From assembly GCF_013267835.1 (NCBI RefSeq), contig NZ_CP053939.1, forward strand, positions 186,001 through 250,000: a stretch of DNA of 64,000 bases, in the 5' to 3' direction. Each line of letters starts with the position of its first letter. The stretch's first letter is position 1. This stretch comes from Neisseria mucosa (lineage in GTDB: Bacteria; Pseudomonadota; Gammaproteobacteria; Burkholderiales; Neisseriaceae). Below, one piece after another: positions 37,658 through 45,809 of the stretch. The position numbers and the translations under genes are program-made. The notes under the pieces are model-generated. The model did not search any database, had not been told where the DNA came from, and worked only from the letters and a program-made list of their open reading frames with translations.

Positions 37658-39049
37658 TTATTTTACGCCAAAACCAGGTTGGAGTAAGGCGCAAGGCTGA
37701 CGCTCGTGACGGCTGCGGCGTGTTCTGCCAGCAATTTTGCCGCAGGCAATACCCGGGTCATTTTTGTCTTCTGTTTTTTTCGAGTTTTTGTCCGACTTGC
37801 TCGCATATTCGCTGCGTTTGTTTCTGTCATCACGGCGGGAGCGACTGTCGTTGTGTTGATTCTGGTGTGTTTCAGCTTCATCTTGGTTGCTGTTGCTCCA
37901 CCAATGCGGCTCGAAGCCTTCGATGCGTTCTACTTTCAAATCGCTGCCGGTCAGCTCTTTAATGGCTTCAAACATTTTTTGTTCGGTTTTATCCATCAAG
38001 GAAATAGCAACGCCATCGGCACCAGCCCGGCCGGTACGTCCGATGCGGTGGACGTAGTCTTCGGGTTGGGTCGGCAACTCGTAGTTGATGACGAAAGGCA
38101 ACTCGGCAATATCCAGGCCGCGTGCGGCAACGTCGGTGGCAACCAAAACGCGTAATGTGCCTTCTTTAAAGGCATTGAGGGTTTCCAGTCGGCTTTGTTG
38201 GGATTTGTCGCCGTGGATGGATTGCGCGGCGATATGGCGGCGGACGAGGTCGCGGGTAACTTGATCGACGCTTTGTTTGGTTTTGCAGAAAACAATAACT
38301 TGATTCATATGCAAATCAACAATCAGGCGTTCGAGTAGATTGCGTTTTTTGAGTGCATCAACGGCAATGATGTGTTGCTCGACATTGGCGTTGGTGGTAT
38401 TTTGCGCGGCCACCTCGACCATTTCAGGCGTATGCATAAAATCTTGTGCAAGCTTGCGGATAGGCGGTGAGAAAGTGGCGGAGAAAAGCAGGGTTTGTCG
38501 CTGTTTGGGCAACATCTGCATGATTTTGCGGATGTCGTCGATGAAACCCATATCCAGCATACGGTCGGCTTCGTCGAGTACAACGATTTCGACTTTGTTT
38601 AAATTGATGTTTTTTTGTTTGACGTGGTCGAGCAGTCGGCCAACTGTGGCAACAACGATTTCGCAACCGGCGCGCAAGTCGGCAGTTTGTTTGTCCATAT
38701 TGACGCCGCCGAAGAGGACGGTGTGGCGCAAAGGGAGGTTTTTAATGTATGCCTGTACGTTTTGGTCGATTTGATCAGCCAGTTCGCGGGTCGGGGTCAA
38801 TACCAGCATGCGGACGGGGTGCATGGCCGGGGAAGTGCTGGATGTGGCGTAGCGTTTCAGGCGTTCGAGGCTAGGCAGCATAAAGGCGGCGGTTTTGCCT
38901 GTGCCGGTTTGGGCGGCGGCTAAAAGGTCGTGTCCGGCCAACGCCTTAGGAATGGCTGCGGCCTGGATAGGCGTCGGGTTTTCATAACCCTGATCGGTCA
39001 GGGCAGAGACCAATTCGCTGCCTAAACCGAGTGAAGAGAAAGGATTCAT
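37658..39049 (-). CDS. rhlE: DEAD-box RNA helicase, RhlE-like
   Basis: A 463-aa ATP-dependent RNA helicase. In order: Q motif (PTPIQAAAIP), Walker A AQTGTGKTA (46-54), TPTRELA, DEAD at 159-162, SAT at 190-192, then the C-terminal RecA domain with ARGLDIAELPFVINYELP and HRIGRTGRAG. After about residue 380 a low-complexity Asn/Asp/Lys/Arg/Ser-rich tail follows, ending ALLQPGFGVK; such basic tails are common in RhlE and usually bind RNA non-specifically. Assignment to RhlE rather than other DEAD-box groups is by overall resemblance. Confidence 0.88.
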   Translation of the reverse strand: MNPFSSLGLGSELVSALTDQGYENPTPIQAAAIPKALAGHDLLAAAQTGTGKTAAFMLPSLERLKRYATSSTSPAMHPVRMLVLTPTRELADQIDQNVQAYIKNLPLRHTVLFGGVNMDKQTADLRAGCEIVVATVGRLLDHVKQKNINLNKVEIVVLDEADRMLDMGFIDDIRKIMQMLPKQRQTLLFSATFSPPIRKLAQDFMHTPEMVEVAAQNTTNANVEQHIIAVDALKKRNLLERLIVDLHMNQVIVFCKTKQSVDQVTRDLVRRHIAAQSIHGDKSQQSRLETLNAFKEGTLRVLVATDVAARGLDIAELPFVINYELPTQPEDYVHRIGRTGRAGADGVAISLMDKTEQKMFEAIKELTGSDLKVERIEGFEPHWWSNSNQDEAETHQNQHNDSRSRRDDRNKRSEYASKSDKNSKKTEDKNDPGIACGKIAGRTRRSRHERQPCALLQPGFGVK

Positions 39050-39481
39050 GATAGCGGCTTTCTGTTCAGACGGCCTTTTGCATAATAAGGCCGTCTGAAA
39101 AAATCTGATTCTGAAATGGACAAACCGCAGTATGGTGTCGATTCTGCGGTTTGAAAAAAATGGGGTACGGAAAATCCGTCAAGTAGTCCATTATGCCATA
39201 AAACGAAGGACTCCCCAAATGATGGCGACAGCTTTGATTGGCCTGATTTTGATATTTTTACAGTCTAAGAGAAGAAAAATCAATTGATCGGCAAGGTTTT
39301 GAGTTTATTGAGGATTAAGCATTTGTCTTAACGTCAATAGGATTAATTTATCAAAAACTTACAGGCTAAAATGAAACTAAATTGGAATTGGGTACTCAAT
39401 ATTGAGGTGCAGGGCTGGTTGACAGCCTGTATCTCCCGTTTAACGGTAAACCATAAAATTAAAATTTAGGAATATACAATT
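39050..39481. other. Intergenic region with DUS pair, small ORF and palindromes
   Basis: Holds paired DUS (39065-39076 and 39088-39099), the 22-codon frame at 39219-39287, a perfect 12-base palindrome CTCAATATTGAG at 39395-39406, and a small GGCTG/CAGCC hairpin near 39413-39427. The promoters of the helicase gene and of the small lipoprotein gene must lie here. Confidence 0.5.
39219..39287 (+). CDS. Possible 22-aa hydrophobic small protein
   Basis: Twenty-two codons: MMATALIGLILIFLQSKRRKIN. A hydrophobic helix of about 14 residues is followed by a basic end, the look of a small membrane protein. AAGGA lies nine bases before the ATG. No homologue known to me; could be chance. Confidence 0.3.
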   Translation: MMATALIGLILIFLQSKRRKIN

Positions 39482-39817
39482 ATGAAAACTTTATTGATCG
39501 CTCTTGCAACCGGTAGCCTGATGTTGGCAGCTTGTTCTTCTTCCAAACCTGCTGAAGAAGCGGCAGCGCCACGCGTCACTGTTGAAGAAGCAATGACCCA
39601 ATGCCAACAGGCATCTGGTGAAAATGCTGACCGCGCTGTGTTTGATGCCTGCATGAAAGACAAAGGCTATCAACGTACCGCTGAATCAGCTGCTTCCGAG
39701 CCTGCTGCCTCTGAACCAGTAGCAGCGCCTGAGGCTGTTGCTCCTGAAGCTGCCGCATCCGAGCCTGCTGCTAAAGCCGCTCCTGCAAAAAAAGCTGCTA
39801 AAAAAGTGAAAAAATAA
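39482..39817 (+). CDS. Small lipoprotein with Ala/Glu/Pro repeats and lysine-rich end
   Basis: A 111-aa protein with a lipoprotein signal (MKTLLIALATGSLMLAAC; lipidated Cys18). The N-terminal half has a short domain with two cysteines (TQCQQASGENADRAVFDACMKDKGY). The C-terminal half is low-complexity with repeated AASEPA units and ends KKAAKKVKK. The Ala/Ser/Pro repeats resemble O-glycosylated regions of other Neisseria lipoproteins, and the lysine-rich end could contact peptidoglycan or nucleic acid; both are inference. Monocistronic, before a paired-DUS terminator. Confidence 0.8.
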   Translation: MKTLLIALATGSLMLAACSSSKPAEEAAAPRVTVEEAMTQCQQASGENADRAVFDACMKDKGYQRTAESAASEPAASEPVAAPEAVAPEAAASEPAAKAAPAKKAAKKVKK

Positions 39818-39892
39818 GCTTCATAAAATTCAAGGTAGTCTCGCTCATCAATACTCCGGATGAAAGCAGGCTGTAGAGCAACTTGAAGACAA

Positions 39893-39926
39893 AGGCCGTC
39901 TGAATATGTTTCAGACGGCCTTTGTT
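39893..39926 (+). terminator. Paired-DUS terminator
   Basis: AGGCCGTCTGAA (39893-39904) and TTCAGACGGCCT (39910-39921) after the small lipoprotein gene. Confidence 0.8.
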
Positions 39927-39962
39927 TCGTATATGGAATTGTTCGGCAATATGATTTAATTC

Positions 39963-39995
39963 AAAAAAAGACGTGTACGGTTACACGTCTTTTTC
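39963..39995 (-). terminator. Intrinsic terminator of clpX
   Basis: Stem GACGTGTA (39970-39977) / TACACGTC (39982-39989), tetraloop CGGT, flanked by A and T runs so it can work in both directions. Confidence 0.85.
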
Positions 39996-40007
39996 AAAGA
40001 ATCAGTT

Positions 40008-41273
40008 TTACTGTTTGTATTCGCTGCCGTCTGCACGGAAAAGTTTTGGCTGATCGCCTTTTTCCACCACTTCTTTATTGATGACGACTTTGGCGACGTC
40101 TTTCAAATCTGGCAGGGCATACATGGTGTCCAAGAGGCAGCGTTCGACGATAGAGCGCAGGCCACGCGCACCGGTTTTGCGTTCCATTGCCAGTTTGGCG
40201 ATGCTGCGCAAAGCGTCTTCTTCAAACTCAAGACTGACATCTTCCATTTCAAACAAGGTTTGATATTGTTTGACCAAGGCGTTTTTCGGTTCGGTCAAGA
40301 TATTGACCAAAGCATCTTCGTCCAATTCCGCTAATGTGGCAATCATGGGCAGACGGCCGATCAACTCGGGAATCAAACCGAATTTAATCAAGTCTTCAGG
40401 CTCGACGGTTTCAAACAGGGCTGAAATATCGGCGTTTTCATCTTTGCTGTGTACCGCTGCACCAAAGCCGATACCGCCTTTTTCAGTGCGTTGGCGGATG
40501 ACTTTTTCCAAGCCGGCAAATGCGCCACCGCAGATAAAGAGGATGTTGGTAGTATCAACGTTGATGAATTCTTGGTTTGGATGTTTGCGGCCGCCTTGAG
40601 GGGGAACGCTGGCTACCGTGCCTTCAATCAGTTTCAGCAAGGCTTGTTGCACGCCTTCGCCGGATACGTCGCGCGTGATGGACGGATTGTCGCTTTTGCG
40701 TGAAATTTTATCGATTTCATCGATATAAACGATGCCGCGCTGGGCTTTTTCAACGTCAAAATCACATTTGCCCAAAAGTTTGGTGATGATTTGTTCGACG
40801 TCTTCACCGACATAACCGGCTTCGGTCAAAGTTGTGGCATCCGCCATGACAAAAGGTACATCCAGTTTGCGCGCCAAAGATTGCGCCAACAGGGTTTTAC
40901 CTGAGCCGGTAGGGCCGATGAGCAGGATATTGGATTTGGACAACTCGACTTTGCCCTCCGCTTTCGGGTGGCGCAGGCGTTTGTAGTGGTTGTAAACCGA
41001 TACTGCCAACGCTTTTTTTGCGTGTTCCTGACCGATAACGTGGTCGTTGAGGTTGGCAACGATTTCGGCCGGGGTAGGCAGTTTTTTCTCGGCGTTTTCT
41101 TCTTTCGCTTTGACAAGCTCGTTTTCAATTTCGCCGAACTCGTTGTCTTGCAGCATTATGCCGCAAGTTTCTACACATTCGTTGCAGATGAAGGCGTGTT
41201 CGCCTTCGATCAGGTTTTTAACGTCGTTTTCGGACTTCCCGCAGAATGAACAGGTGCGTTTTTCTTCAGACAT
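40008..41273 (-). CDS. clpX: ATP-dependent Clp protease ATP-binding subunit ClpX
   Basis: AAA+ unfoldase that delivers substrates to ClpP. The start at 41273 ([12 protein letters not shown]) gives 421 aa; an in-frame extension upstream has no family resemblance. N-terminal zinc-binding domain C8/C11/C30/C33, Walker [13 protein letters not shown], Walker [10 protein letters not shown] and the sensor/arginine-finger region are all present. clpP is not adjacent. A good sigma-70 promoter lies about 100 bases upstream. Confidence 0.97.
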   Translation of the reverse strand: MSEEKRTCSFCGKSENDVKNLIEGEHAFICNECVETCGIMLQDNEFGEIENELVKAKEENAEKKLPTPAEIVANLNDHVIGQEHAKKALAVSVYNHYKRLRHPKAEGKVELSKSNILLIGPTGSGKTLLAQSLARKLDVPFVMADATTLTEAGYVGEDVEQIITKLLGKCDFDVEKAQRGIVYIDEIDKISRKSDNPSITRDVSGEGVQQALLKLIEGTVASVPPQGGRKHPNQEFINVDTTNILFICGGAFAGLEKVIRQRTEKGGIGFGAAVHSKDENADISALFETVEPEDLIKFGLIPELIGRLPMIATLAELDEDALVNILTEPKNALVKQYQTLFEMEDVSLEFEEDALRSIAKLAMERKTGARGLRSIVERCLLDTMYALPDLKDVAKVVINKEVVEKGDQPKLFRADGSEYKQ

Positions 41274-41376
41274 AATAATTTCTTCGTATGGTTGTATGGA
41301 GGCTGTGTTGTAAAGGGGGAACAGATATTTCGGGCGTATTGCCGGATTGAGGGAATGCCTCTGACAAAGGAGCCTA

Positions 41377-41405
41377 AGTATAATGACTATCTTGTGTTTT
41401 TTCAA
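41377..41405 (-). promoter_or_regulatory. Sigma-70 promoter of clpX
   Basis: On the minus strand: TTGAAA (-35), 17-base spacer, TATACT (-10). Consensus-like and correctly placed for clpX. Confidence 0.65.
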
Positions 41406-41562
41406 ATCAGAGCAGGCATTGCGCCGTATCGTCTAAGAAACAGATGCGGACGTTGGATTTGAATATCTCGCAAACAAACGCAAAGTTTTCTCAACTCGCT
41501 TTACAATTGTTGAAAAATTTAACAGAATGTTGAATTAAATGTATTTTTTTGAATTGGCAGAT

Positions 41563-42495
41563 ATGAAAATCTATAAAACTTTAGGAATGGTATGGACAGG
41601 TGTGGCATTGGCCTTTGCTTCTGCGCCTGCCGTTGCCAATGATATGGATGTATTGGGACAATTTTTGGAGCAAAATTTCCCAGTGCAAAATGACCCGCTG
41701 GAAGCTTTTGCATTGAGTCATGCCGACCAAGTCGAAGCTCAAGCCGCTTTGGCAGGTCCTCTGCTGTCTTCGCAATCTGCTTTGATTTTCAATAATAAAA
41801 CCGGTGAAGTGCTGTATCAGAAAAACCCTGATCGTGTCATGCCGATTGCCTCTATTTCTAAATTGATGAGTGCGATGGTGGTGTTGGATGCGCATCTCGA
41901 TATGAACGAGCCGATTACGATTACCGAGGCTGAAATCGACCGCCTGAAAGGTACAGGCAGCCGTTTGAGCATCGGCACGACGCTGACACGCGGCGAACTG
42001 TTGCACCTGAGCCTGATGAGCAGTGAAAACCGTGCTACTCATGCATTGGGCCGTACTTATCCGGGCGGTATGAGCGCATTTGTTGCGGCTATGAATGCCA
42101 AAGCGCAAAGCCTGGGCATGAGCAGCAGCCGTTTCTATGAGCCTACCGGTTTGAATTTCCAAAACGTTTCCACTGCACGCGATTTGAACCGCATGGTTGC
42201 GGCAGCCAGTAAGTATCCGCTGATCCGTAAAAATTCGACTTCAAATTACGGCTCGGTTTGGACGGCAAATGGTCGTCAAAACTACAAAAACTCCAATGCC
42301 TTGGTGCGTGAGGGCAGCTGGAATATCGAATTGCAGAAAACCGGCTATATTCGTGAAGCAGGACGTTCTATGGTGGTTAAGGCCAATGTACAGAATCAGC
42401 CGATTACCATTGTATTGCTCAACTCTCCGTCTTCCACAACCCGCGTGAACGATGCGCGTAAGATTGAGTCTTGGATGCTGCAGCGCCGTTCTTAA
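41563..42495 (+). CDS. pbpG: D-alanyl-D-alanine endopeptidase (PBP7-like)
   Basis: Periplasmic serine peptidase of the S11 family that trims peptidoglycan cross-links. The start at 41563 (MKIYKTLGMVWTG) opens a signal peptide cleaved near AVAN (residues 23-26). Catalytic motifs are intact: SxxK at S97-K100 (SISK), SxN at S154-N156 (SEN) and KTG at 259-261. At 310 aa it lacks the long C-terminal amphipathic domain of DacA-type carboxypeptidases, which favours the PBP7 group. Confidence 0.9.
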   Translation: MKIYKTLGMVWTGVALAFASAPAVANDMDVLGQFLEQNFPVQNDPLEAFALSHADQVEAQAALAGPLLSSQSALIFNNKTGEVLYQKNPDRVMPIASISKLMSAMVVLDAHLDMNEPITITEAEIDRLKGTGSRLSIGTTLTRGELLHLSLMSSENRATHALGRTYPGGMSAFVAAMNAKAQSLGMSSSRFYEPTGLNFQNVSTARDLNRMVAAASKYPLIRKNSTSNYGSVWTANGRQNYKNSNALVREGSWNIELQKTGYIREAGRSMVVKANVQNQPITIVLLNSPSSTTRVNDARKIESWMLQRRS

Positions 42496-42508
42496 ATATT
42501 ACGCTTAA

Positions 42509-42540
42509 AGGCCGTCTGAAACCGTTCAGACGGCCTTTTG
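42509..42540 (+). terminator. Paired-DUS terminator of pbpG
   Basis: AGGCCGTCTGAA (42509-42520) and TTCAGACGGCCT (42525-42536), 4-base loop. Confidence 0.8.
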
Positions 42541-42603
42541 TGTAAAGGGTATTAAATTTGGGTACAATGTCGTTACATTAATTTTAAAACACAGAGAGAA
42601 AAC

Positions 42604-43377
42604 ATGTTGAAAAAATGGAATAAAAAATATTGGGCCGGTATGGGTGTGATTTTGGCGTTGACCGGCTGTACTTCTGTAGCGGATATGGTTGGCTATGATA
42701 CTGCGACTTTGAATGAAGATGCTGCCAAAAGTTACTCACAAGTCATTCAAAACGCGCGTGGTCAAAAAGCTTTGGATGTTTCATCTCCAACTGCTCAACG
42801 CGTTCAACGCGTGTTTGCACGTCTGCGTCCTCATGCTGAGCGCGCCAACAAAACCGGCGTGCCTTTCAACTGGCAGATGAACGTTATCCGCAGTGATGAA
42901 ATGAACGCATGGGCAATGCCAGGCGGTAAAATGGCCGTGTACACCGGTATAGTAGAGAAATTGAAGCTGACTGATGATGAAATTGCCGCCGTTGTCGGCC
43001 ATGAAATGACCCATGCTCTGTTGGAACACAGTAAAAAAGCCTTGGGCGGACAAGTATTGACCGGCTTGGGCGGTTCGATTTTGGCCAGCTCAACCGGTGT
43101 GGATGGTGATTTGGTCGGCTTGGGTGCAGATTTGTTGGCAACCAAACCGTTCTCACGCCATCAGGAAAGCGAAGCGGATGCCGGCGGTGTGCGTTTGATG
43201 GCTGAAGCAGGCTACAACCCTGAGGCTGCGGTAAGCGTGTGGGAAAAAATGAACAAAGTACAGGGCGGCAGCTCATTGTCTATTTTGTCGACCCACCCGA
43301 CCAATCAGGCGCGTATCAATGCAATCCGTAAAATGTTGCCTGAAGTAATGCCGATTTATCAGAAAAACAAGCGTTAA
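42604..43377 (+). CDS. M48-family metalloprotease lipoprotein (LoiP/YggG-like)
   Basis: A 257-aa zinc protease tethered by a lipid anchor: signal ending LTGC with Cys22. The zinc site is HEMTH (H133, E134, H137), with the third ligand likely E188 in HQESEADAGG. The C-terminal STHPTNQARI stretch is typical of periplasmic M48 peptidases such as LoiP and BepA, which degrade misfolded outer-membrane proteins. No TPR domain, so it is not BepA. AGAGAG ribosome site before the ATG. Confidence 0.9.
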   Translation: MLKKWNKKYWAGMGVILALTGCTSVADMVGYDTATLNEDAAKSYSQVIQNARGQKALDVSSPTAQRVQRVFARLRPHAERANKTGVPFNWQMNVIRSDEMNAWAMPGGKMAVYTGIVEKLKLTDDEIAAVVGHEMTHALLEHSKKALGGQVLTGLGGSILASSTGVDGDLVGLGADLLATKPFSRHQESEADAGGVRLMAEAGYNPEAAVSVWEKMNKVQGGSSLSILSTHPTNQARINAIRKMLPEVMPIYQKNKR

Positions 43378-43440
43378 TTCGATGTATTGATGATTTTGCC
43401 GGTTTGAACAGATGATTCAAACCGGCAAAGTTTTATGGTT

Positions 43441-43941
43441 TCAGCCTGACAGTTTGGCAAATTTATCCCAATTTGCCTGAACGTAGGCTGCCGCAGTTTC
43501 CAAGTCTTCGTCGGCAACGTCATAATAATCGCCGTCAAGCTCTTCAAAATCGGGAAAAGCTTTGCGGATTTCGTCGAAATCCTTTTGCTCGTCTGCCATT
43601 TTTTCAATGGCTTCGCCGTGTTTTTCGTACAAGGCTTTGGCTTTGTCTAAGATTTTCGGTATCGGTTTGATGCGCCAGCGGCGCAGGCTGTCGGCAACCG
43701 GGTTGCCAAAGATGTATTCTCCGTATCCTGAAGCGATAAGCTGTACGAAGCCGCCTTCTTGAACTTGGCTGTCGAGGTAGCAAAGGGCGGTCAATGTATG
43801 CTGTTCGTCGTTGAGGCCGGACATTTCCTCGTCGCCTGCCTGTTCGGTGTGGTCCAAATAGGCTGCGCTGAGTGTATAAAGAAATGAGGCGGAATCGGAA
43901 GTATCGAAATCTTGAAGGCGGAGCAGGGTAGTCATCATCAT
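43441..43941 (-). CDS. DMP19-like DNA-mimic protein (DUF4375)
   Basis: A strongly acidic protein of about 166 aa (dense Asp/Glu in DEEMSGLNDEQ and DFEELDGDYYDVADEDLE). It resembles Neisseria DMP19, an all-helical DNA mimic that binds the NHTF transcription factor and relieves its repression. Family features visible: SFLYTLSAAYLDHTEQAG, then LCYLDSQVQEGGFVQLIASGYG. Several adjacent ATG codons (43941, 43938, 43935) could serve as start; none has a good ribosome site and a DUS begins right at the start. NHTF is not encoded nearby. Confidence 0.75.
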   Translation of the reverse strand: MMMTTLLRLQDFDTSDSASFLYTLSAAYLDHTEQAGDEEMSGLNDEQHTLTALCYLDSQVQEGGFVQLIASGYGEYIFGNPVADSLRRWRIKPIPKILDKAKALYEKHGEAIEKMADEQKDFDEIRKAFPDFEELDGDYYDVADEDLETAAAYVQANWDKFAKLSG

Positions 43942-44048
43942 CAAAGGCCGTCTGAAAAAAGTGATTATATAATGTTTTCAGTCTGAACCTAGCAGCCGTT
44001 TTGCTTTACAATATCGGAAGATAAGAAAACATAGTGAGGAACCAAACC

Positions 44049-44246
44049 ATGAGTACACAGTCTGAAAAAAACGTTGTAGTCATCAAACCGCAGGATTTGC
44101 CGCTGCATTGCTCCGGCCCTAATCATGAAACATGGAACGGCCATCCGCGCGTGTTCTTGCCGATTCAGTCCAATAGTGAGATTGAATGCCCGTATTGCGG
44201 CACTTATTACCGTCTTGATGGCGAGATTCCGCATCATCATTACTAA
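44049..44246 (+). CDS. Zinc-finger (CHCC-type) protein
   Basis: A 65-aa protein with a C-x-H-C-C zinc site: LHCSGPNHETWNGHP then IECPYCGTYYRLDG, and a histidine-rich end HHHY. Matches the zf-CHCC family related to the mitochondrial NDUFS6 zinc domain. The start at 44049 (MSTQSEKNV) has GAGGA upstream. Three bases separate it from the following lipoprotein gene, so the two are one operon. Role unknown. Confidence 0.85.
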   Translation: MSTQSEKNVVVIKPQDLPLHCSGPNHETWNGHPRVFLPIQSNSEIECPYCGTYYRLDGEIPHHHY

Positions 44247-44249
44247 TCT

Positions 44250-44606
44250 ATGTCTATGTCGAACAAAATCATCTGCGCTTTGTGCGTGAGTTTGTGCGCT
44301 GCGTGCGGCTCGTATAAGGCCGTGCGCCCTGACGCGCCGTTACCGGTCATTGCACAGGCGCAGACGTATTCTGTCCGTTATCAATCCGCACAAGGTCGGA
44401 CGATTACTGCAATTTATATCAACAGCCACAGCCCGATGATGGTTGAGCTGCGTGAAGGCAATACGGTTGAGAAACTGGTGCAAGTCCGCTTGCGGAGTCA
44501 GGGCGTCGAGTACGCCAATCCAAGCTCGCGTTGGCAGATTGGCGACGGGTTTGCCGTACTGATTCGCGGCGGAAAAGAAGTTGTATTTAAAGAGATTGTG
44601 GAATAG
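44250..44606 (+). CDS. Small lipoprotein of unknown function
   Basis: A 118-aa protein with a lipoprotein signal peptide (ALCVSLCAAC; lipidated Cys about residue 19). The mature part is one small domain of about 95 residues, beta-rich (TYSVRYQSAQGRTITAIYINS; DGFAVLIRGGKEVVFKEI), reminiscent of glycine-zipper or OB-type envelope lipoproteins but not recognised. Co-transcribed with the zinc-finger gene and convergent on mutY, six bases from its stop. Confidence 0.7.
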   Translation: MSMSNKIICALCVSLCAACGSYKAVRPDAPLPVIAQAQTYSVRYQSAQGRTITAIYINSHSPMMVELREGNTVEKLVQVRLRSQGVEYANPSSRWQIGDGFAVLIRGGKEVVFKEIVE

Positions 44607-44612
44607 GGCGGT

Positions 44613-45647
44613 TTAGCCTTTAGTCAAATATTTGATTAAAGGTTTGGGCAAACCATAATCCGCCAAATGTTCCAATGATACCCAAAGGCCGTCTGAAAGA
44701 TGTTCAGACGGCCTTTGTTGCGTCTGAAAAGGGGTAATCATCAATAAACGGTGGGTTAGGCGGTGGGTAAACGTGGTTTGTTCTTCAAGGCCGTCTGAAA
44801 TAATGCCGAAGCGTTCGGCGTAAGCATACAAATCGTCTAATTTTTCAAAACAGGGTACGCAATACAGACCGCCCCAAATGCCTTTGGCAGGGCGTTTTTC
44901 AAGCAATAATGCGCCGTCAGTGTTATGGATAATCAGCCAGTAAAGCGGTAGGGTTTGCACTTCGGGAGCAGTTTTTTTGCGGGGAAGCTCGTCAATGCGG
45001 TTTTGTTTTTTTGCTTCGCAGATGTCTGCCATAGGGCATTGATGACACAAAGGTTTTGTCCGTTTGCAGACGGTTGCGCCTAAATCCATCAGCCCTTGTG
45101 TATAGGCAGGCATATCGGCGTTTTCAGACGGCAGCAGGCTTTCGGCAAGTGTCCAAAGCGAATTTTCAAATTTTTTATCTTGCGGATTGCCGTCTTGGGC
45201 AAAGACACGGCAGAGAACGCGTTTGACGTTGCCGTCCAAGATGGTTTCTCGTCGGTTGAAAGCAAAGGCAGAAATGGCGGCAGCGGTACTTCTGCCTACG
45301 CCGCAGAGCGACTCCAAGTCCTTGCGTTCGGATGGAAAGATACCGCCGAATTGTCCGATGACTTGTTGCGCGGCTTTGTGCAGGTTGCGTGCGCGGCTGT
45401 AATAGCCCAAGCCTGCCCACAAGGATAAAACCTCGTCTTGCGGCGCAGCGGCAAGCGATTGCACGGTTGGGAATTTGGCTAAGAAACGCGGATAGTAGTC
45501 CAATACGGTAGCAACCTGTGTTTGTTGGAGCATGATTTCTGAAAGCCAGACGGAATAAGGGTCTTTGACCTGCCAAGGCAAGTTGTGACGGCCATGCAGC
45601 CGTTGCCAATCGATGAGTCGTCGCGCGAAGGATGTGGGTGTGTTCAT
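44613..45647 (-). CDS. mutY: A/G-specific adenine DNA glycosylase
   Basis: Removes adenine mispaired with 8-oxoguanine. A 344-aa MutY with catalytic E37 (SEIMLQQT), helix-hairpin-helix LCGVGRSTAAA with D138, and a [4Fe-4S] cluster of C194, C201, C204 and C210. The C-terminal MutT-like domain recognises 8-oxoG. Within this last domain the coding strand carries a full paired-DUS hairpin (44686-44714) and another DUS near 44789, encoding part of the protein rather than ending it. Confidence 0.96.
   Translation of the reverse strand: MNTPTSFARRLIDWQRLHGRHNLPWQVKDPYSVWLSEIMLQQTQVATVLDYYPRFLAKFPTVQSLAAAPQDEVLSLWAGLGYYSRARNLHKAAQQVIGQFGGIFPSERKDLESLCGVGRSTAAAISAFAFNRRETILDGNVKRVLCRVFAQDGNPQDKKFENSLWTLAESLLPSENADMPAYTQGLMDLGATVCKRTKPLCHQCPMADICEAKKQNRIDELPRKKTAPEVQTLPLYWLIIHNTDGALLLEKRPAKGIWGGLYCVPCFEKLDDLYAYAERFGIISDGLEEQTTFTHRLTHRLLMITPFQTQQRPSEHLSDGLWVSLEHLADYGLPKPLIKYLTKG
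44686..44714. repeat. Paired DUS inside the mutY coding region
   Basis: AGGCCGTCTGAA (44686-44697) and TTCAGACGGCCT (44703-44714), 5-base spacer, in frame with no stop. Confidence 0.85.
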
Positions 45648-45681
45648 TAATATTTACTTTTTAATTATTCATTTTTAAAAC

Positions 45682-45696
45682 ATAGTGTTACACTAT
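45682..45696. promoter_or_regulatory. Palindrome upstream of the alcohol dehydrogenase promoter
   Basis: ATAGTGT-T-ACACTAT, perfect 7-bp arms, about 25 bases 5' of the -35 element; candidate regulator site. Confidence 0.4.
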
Positions 45697-45719
45697 AACA
45701 TACGAAATAATAGTCAGGA

Positions 45720-45748
45720 TTGACTTATCTGGTGGAGGGGTATATAAA
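45720..45748 (+). promoter_or_regulatory. Sigma-70 promoter of the alcohol dehydrogenase gene
   Basis: TTGACT (45720-45725), 17-base spacer, TATAAA (45743-45748). Confidence 0.6.
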
Positions 45749-45809
45749 TATAGTTAACGTGGATTTACGCTGTATTGTTAAAGTTTATTAACCGATCAAG
45801 GAGATTCAC

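Noticed and set aside
37658..37760. Possible frameshift near the C-terminus of the DEAD-box helicase, since another frame is also open there
   Set aside because: The tail in the main frame is basic and ends plausibly (ALLQPGFGVK); low-complexity tails vary freely, so a frameshift cannot be claimed.
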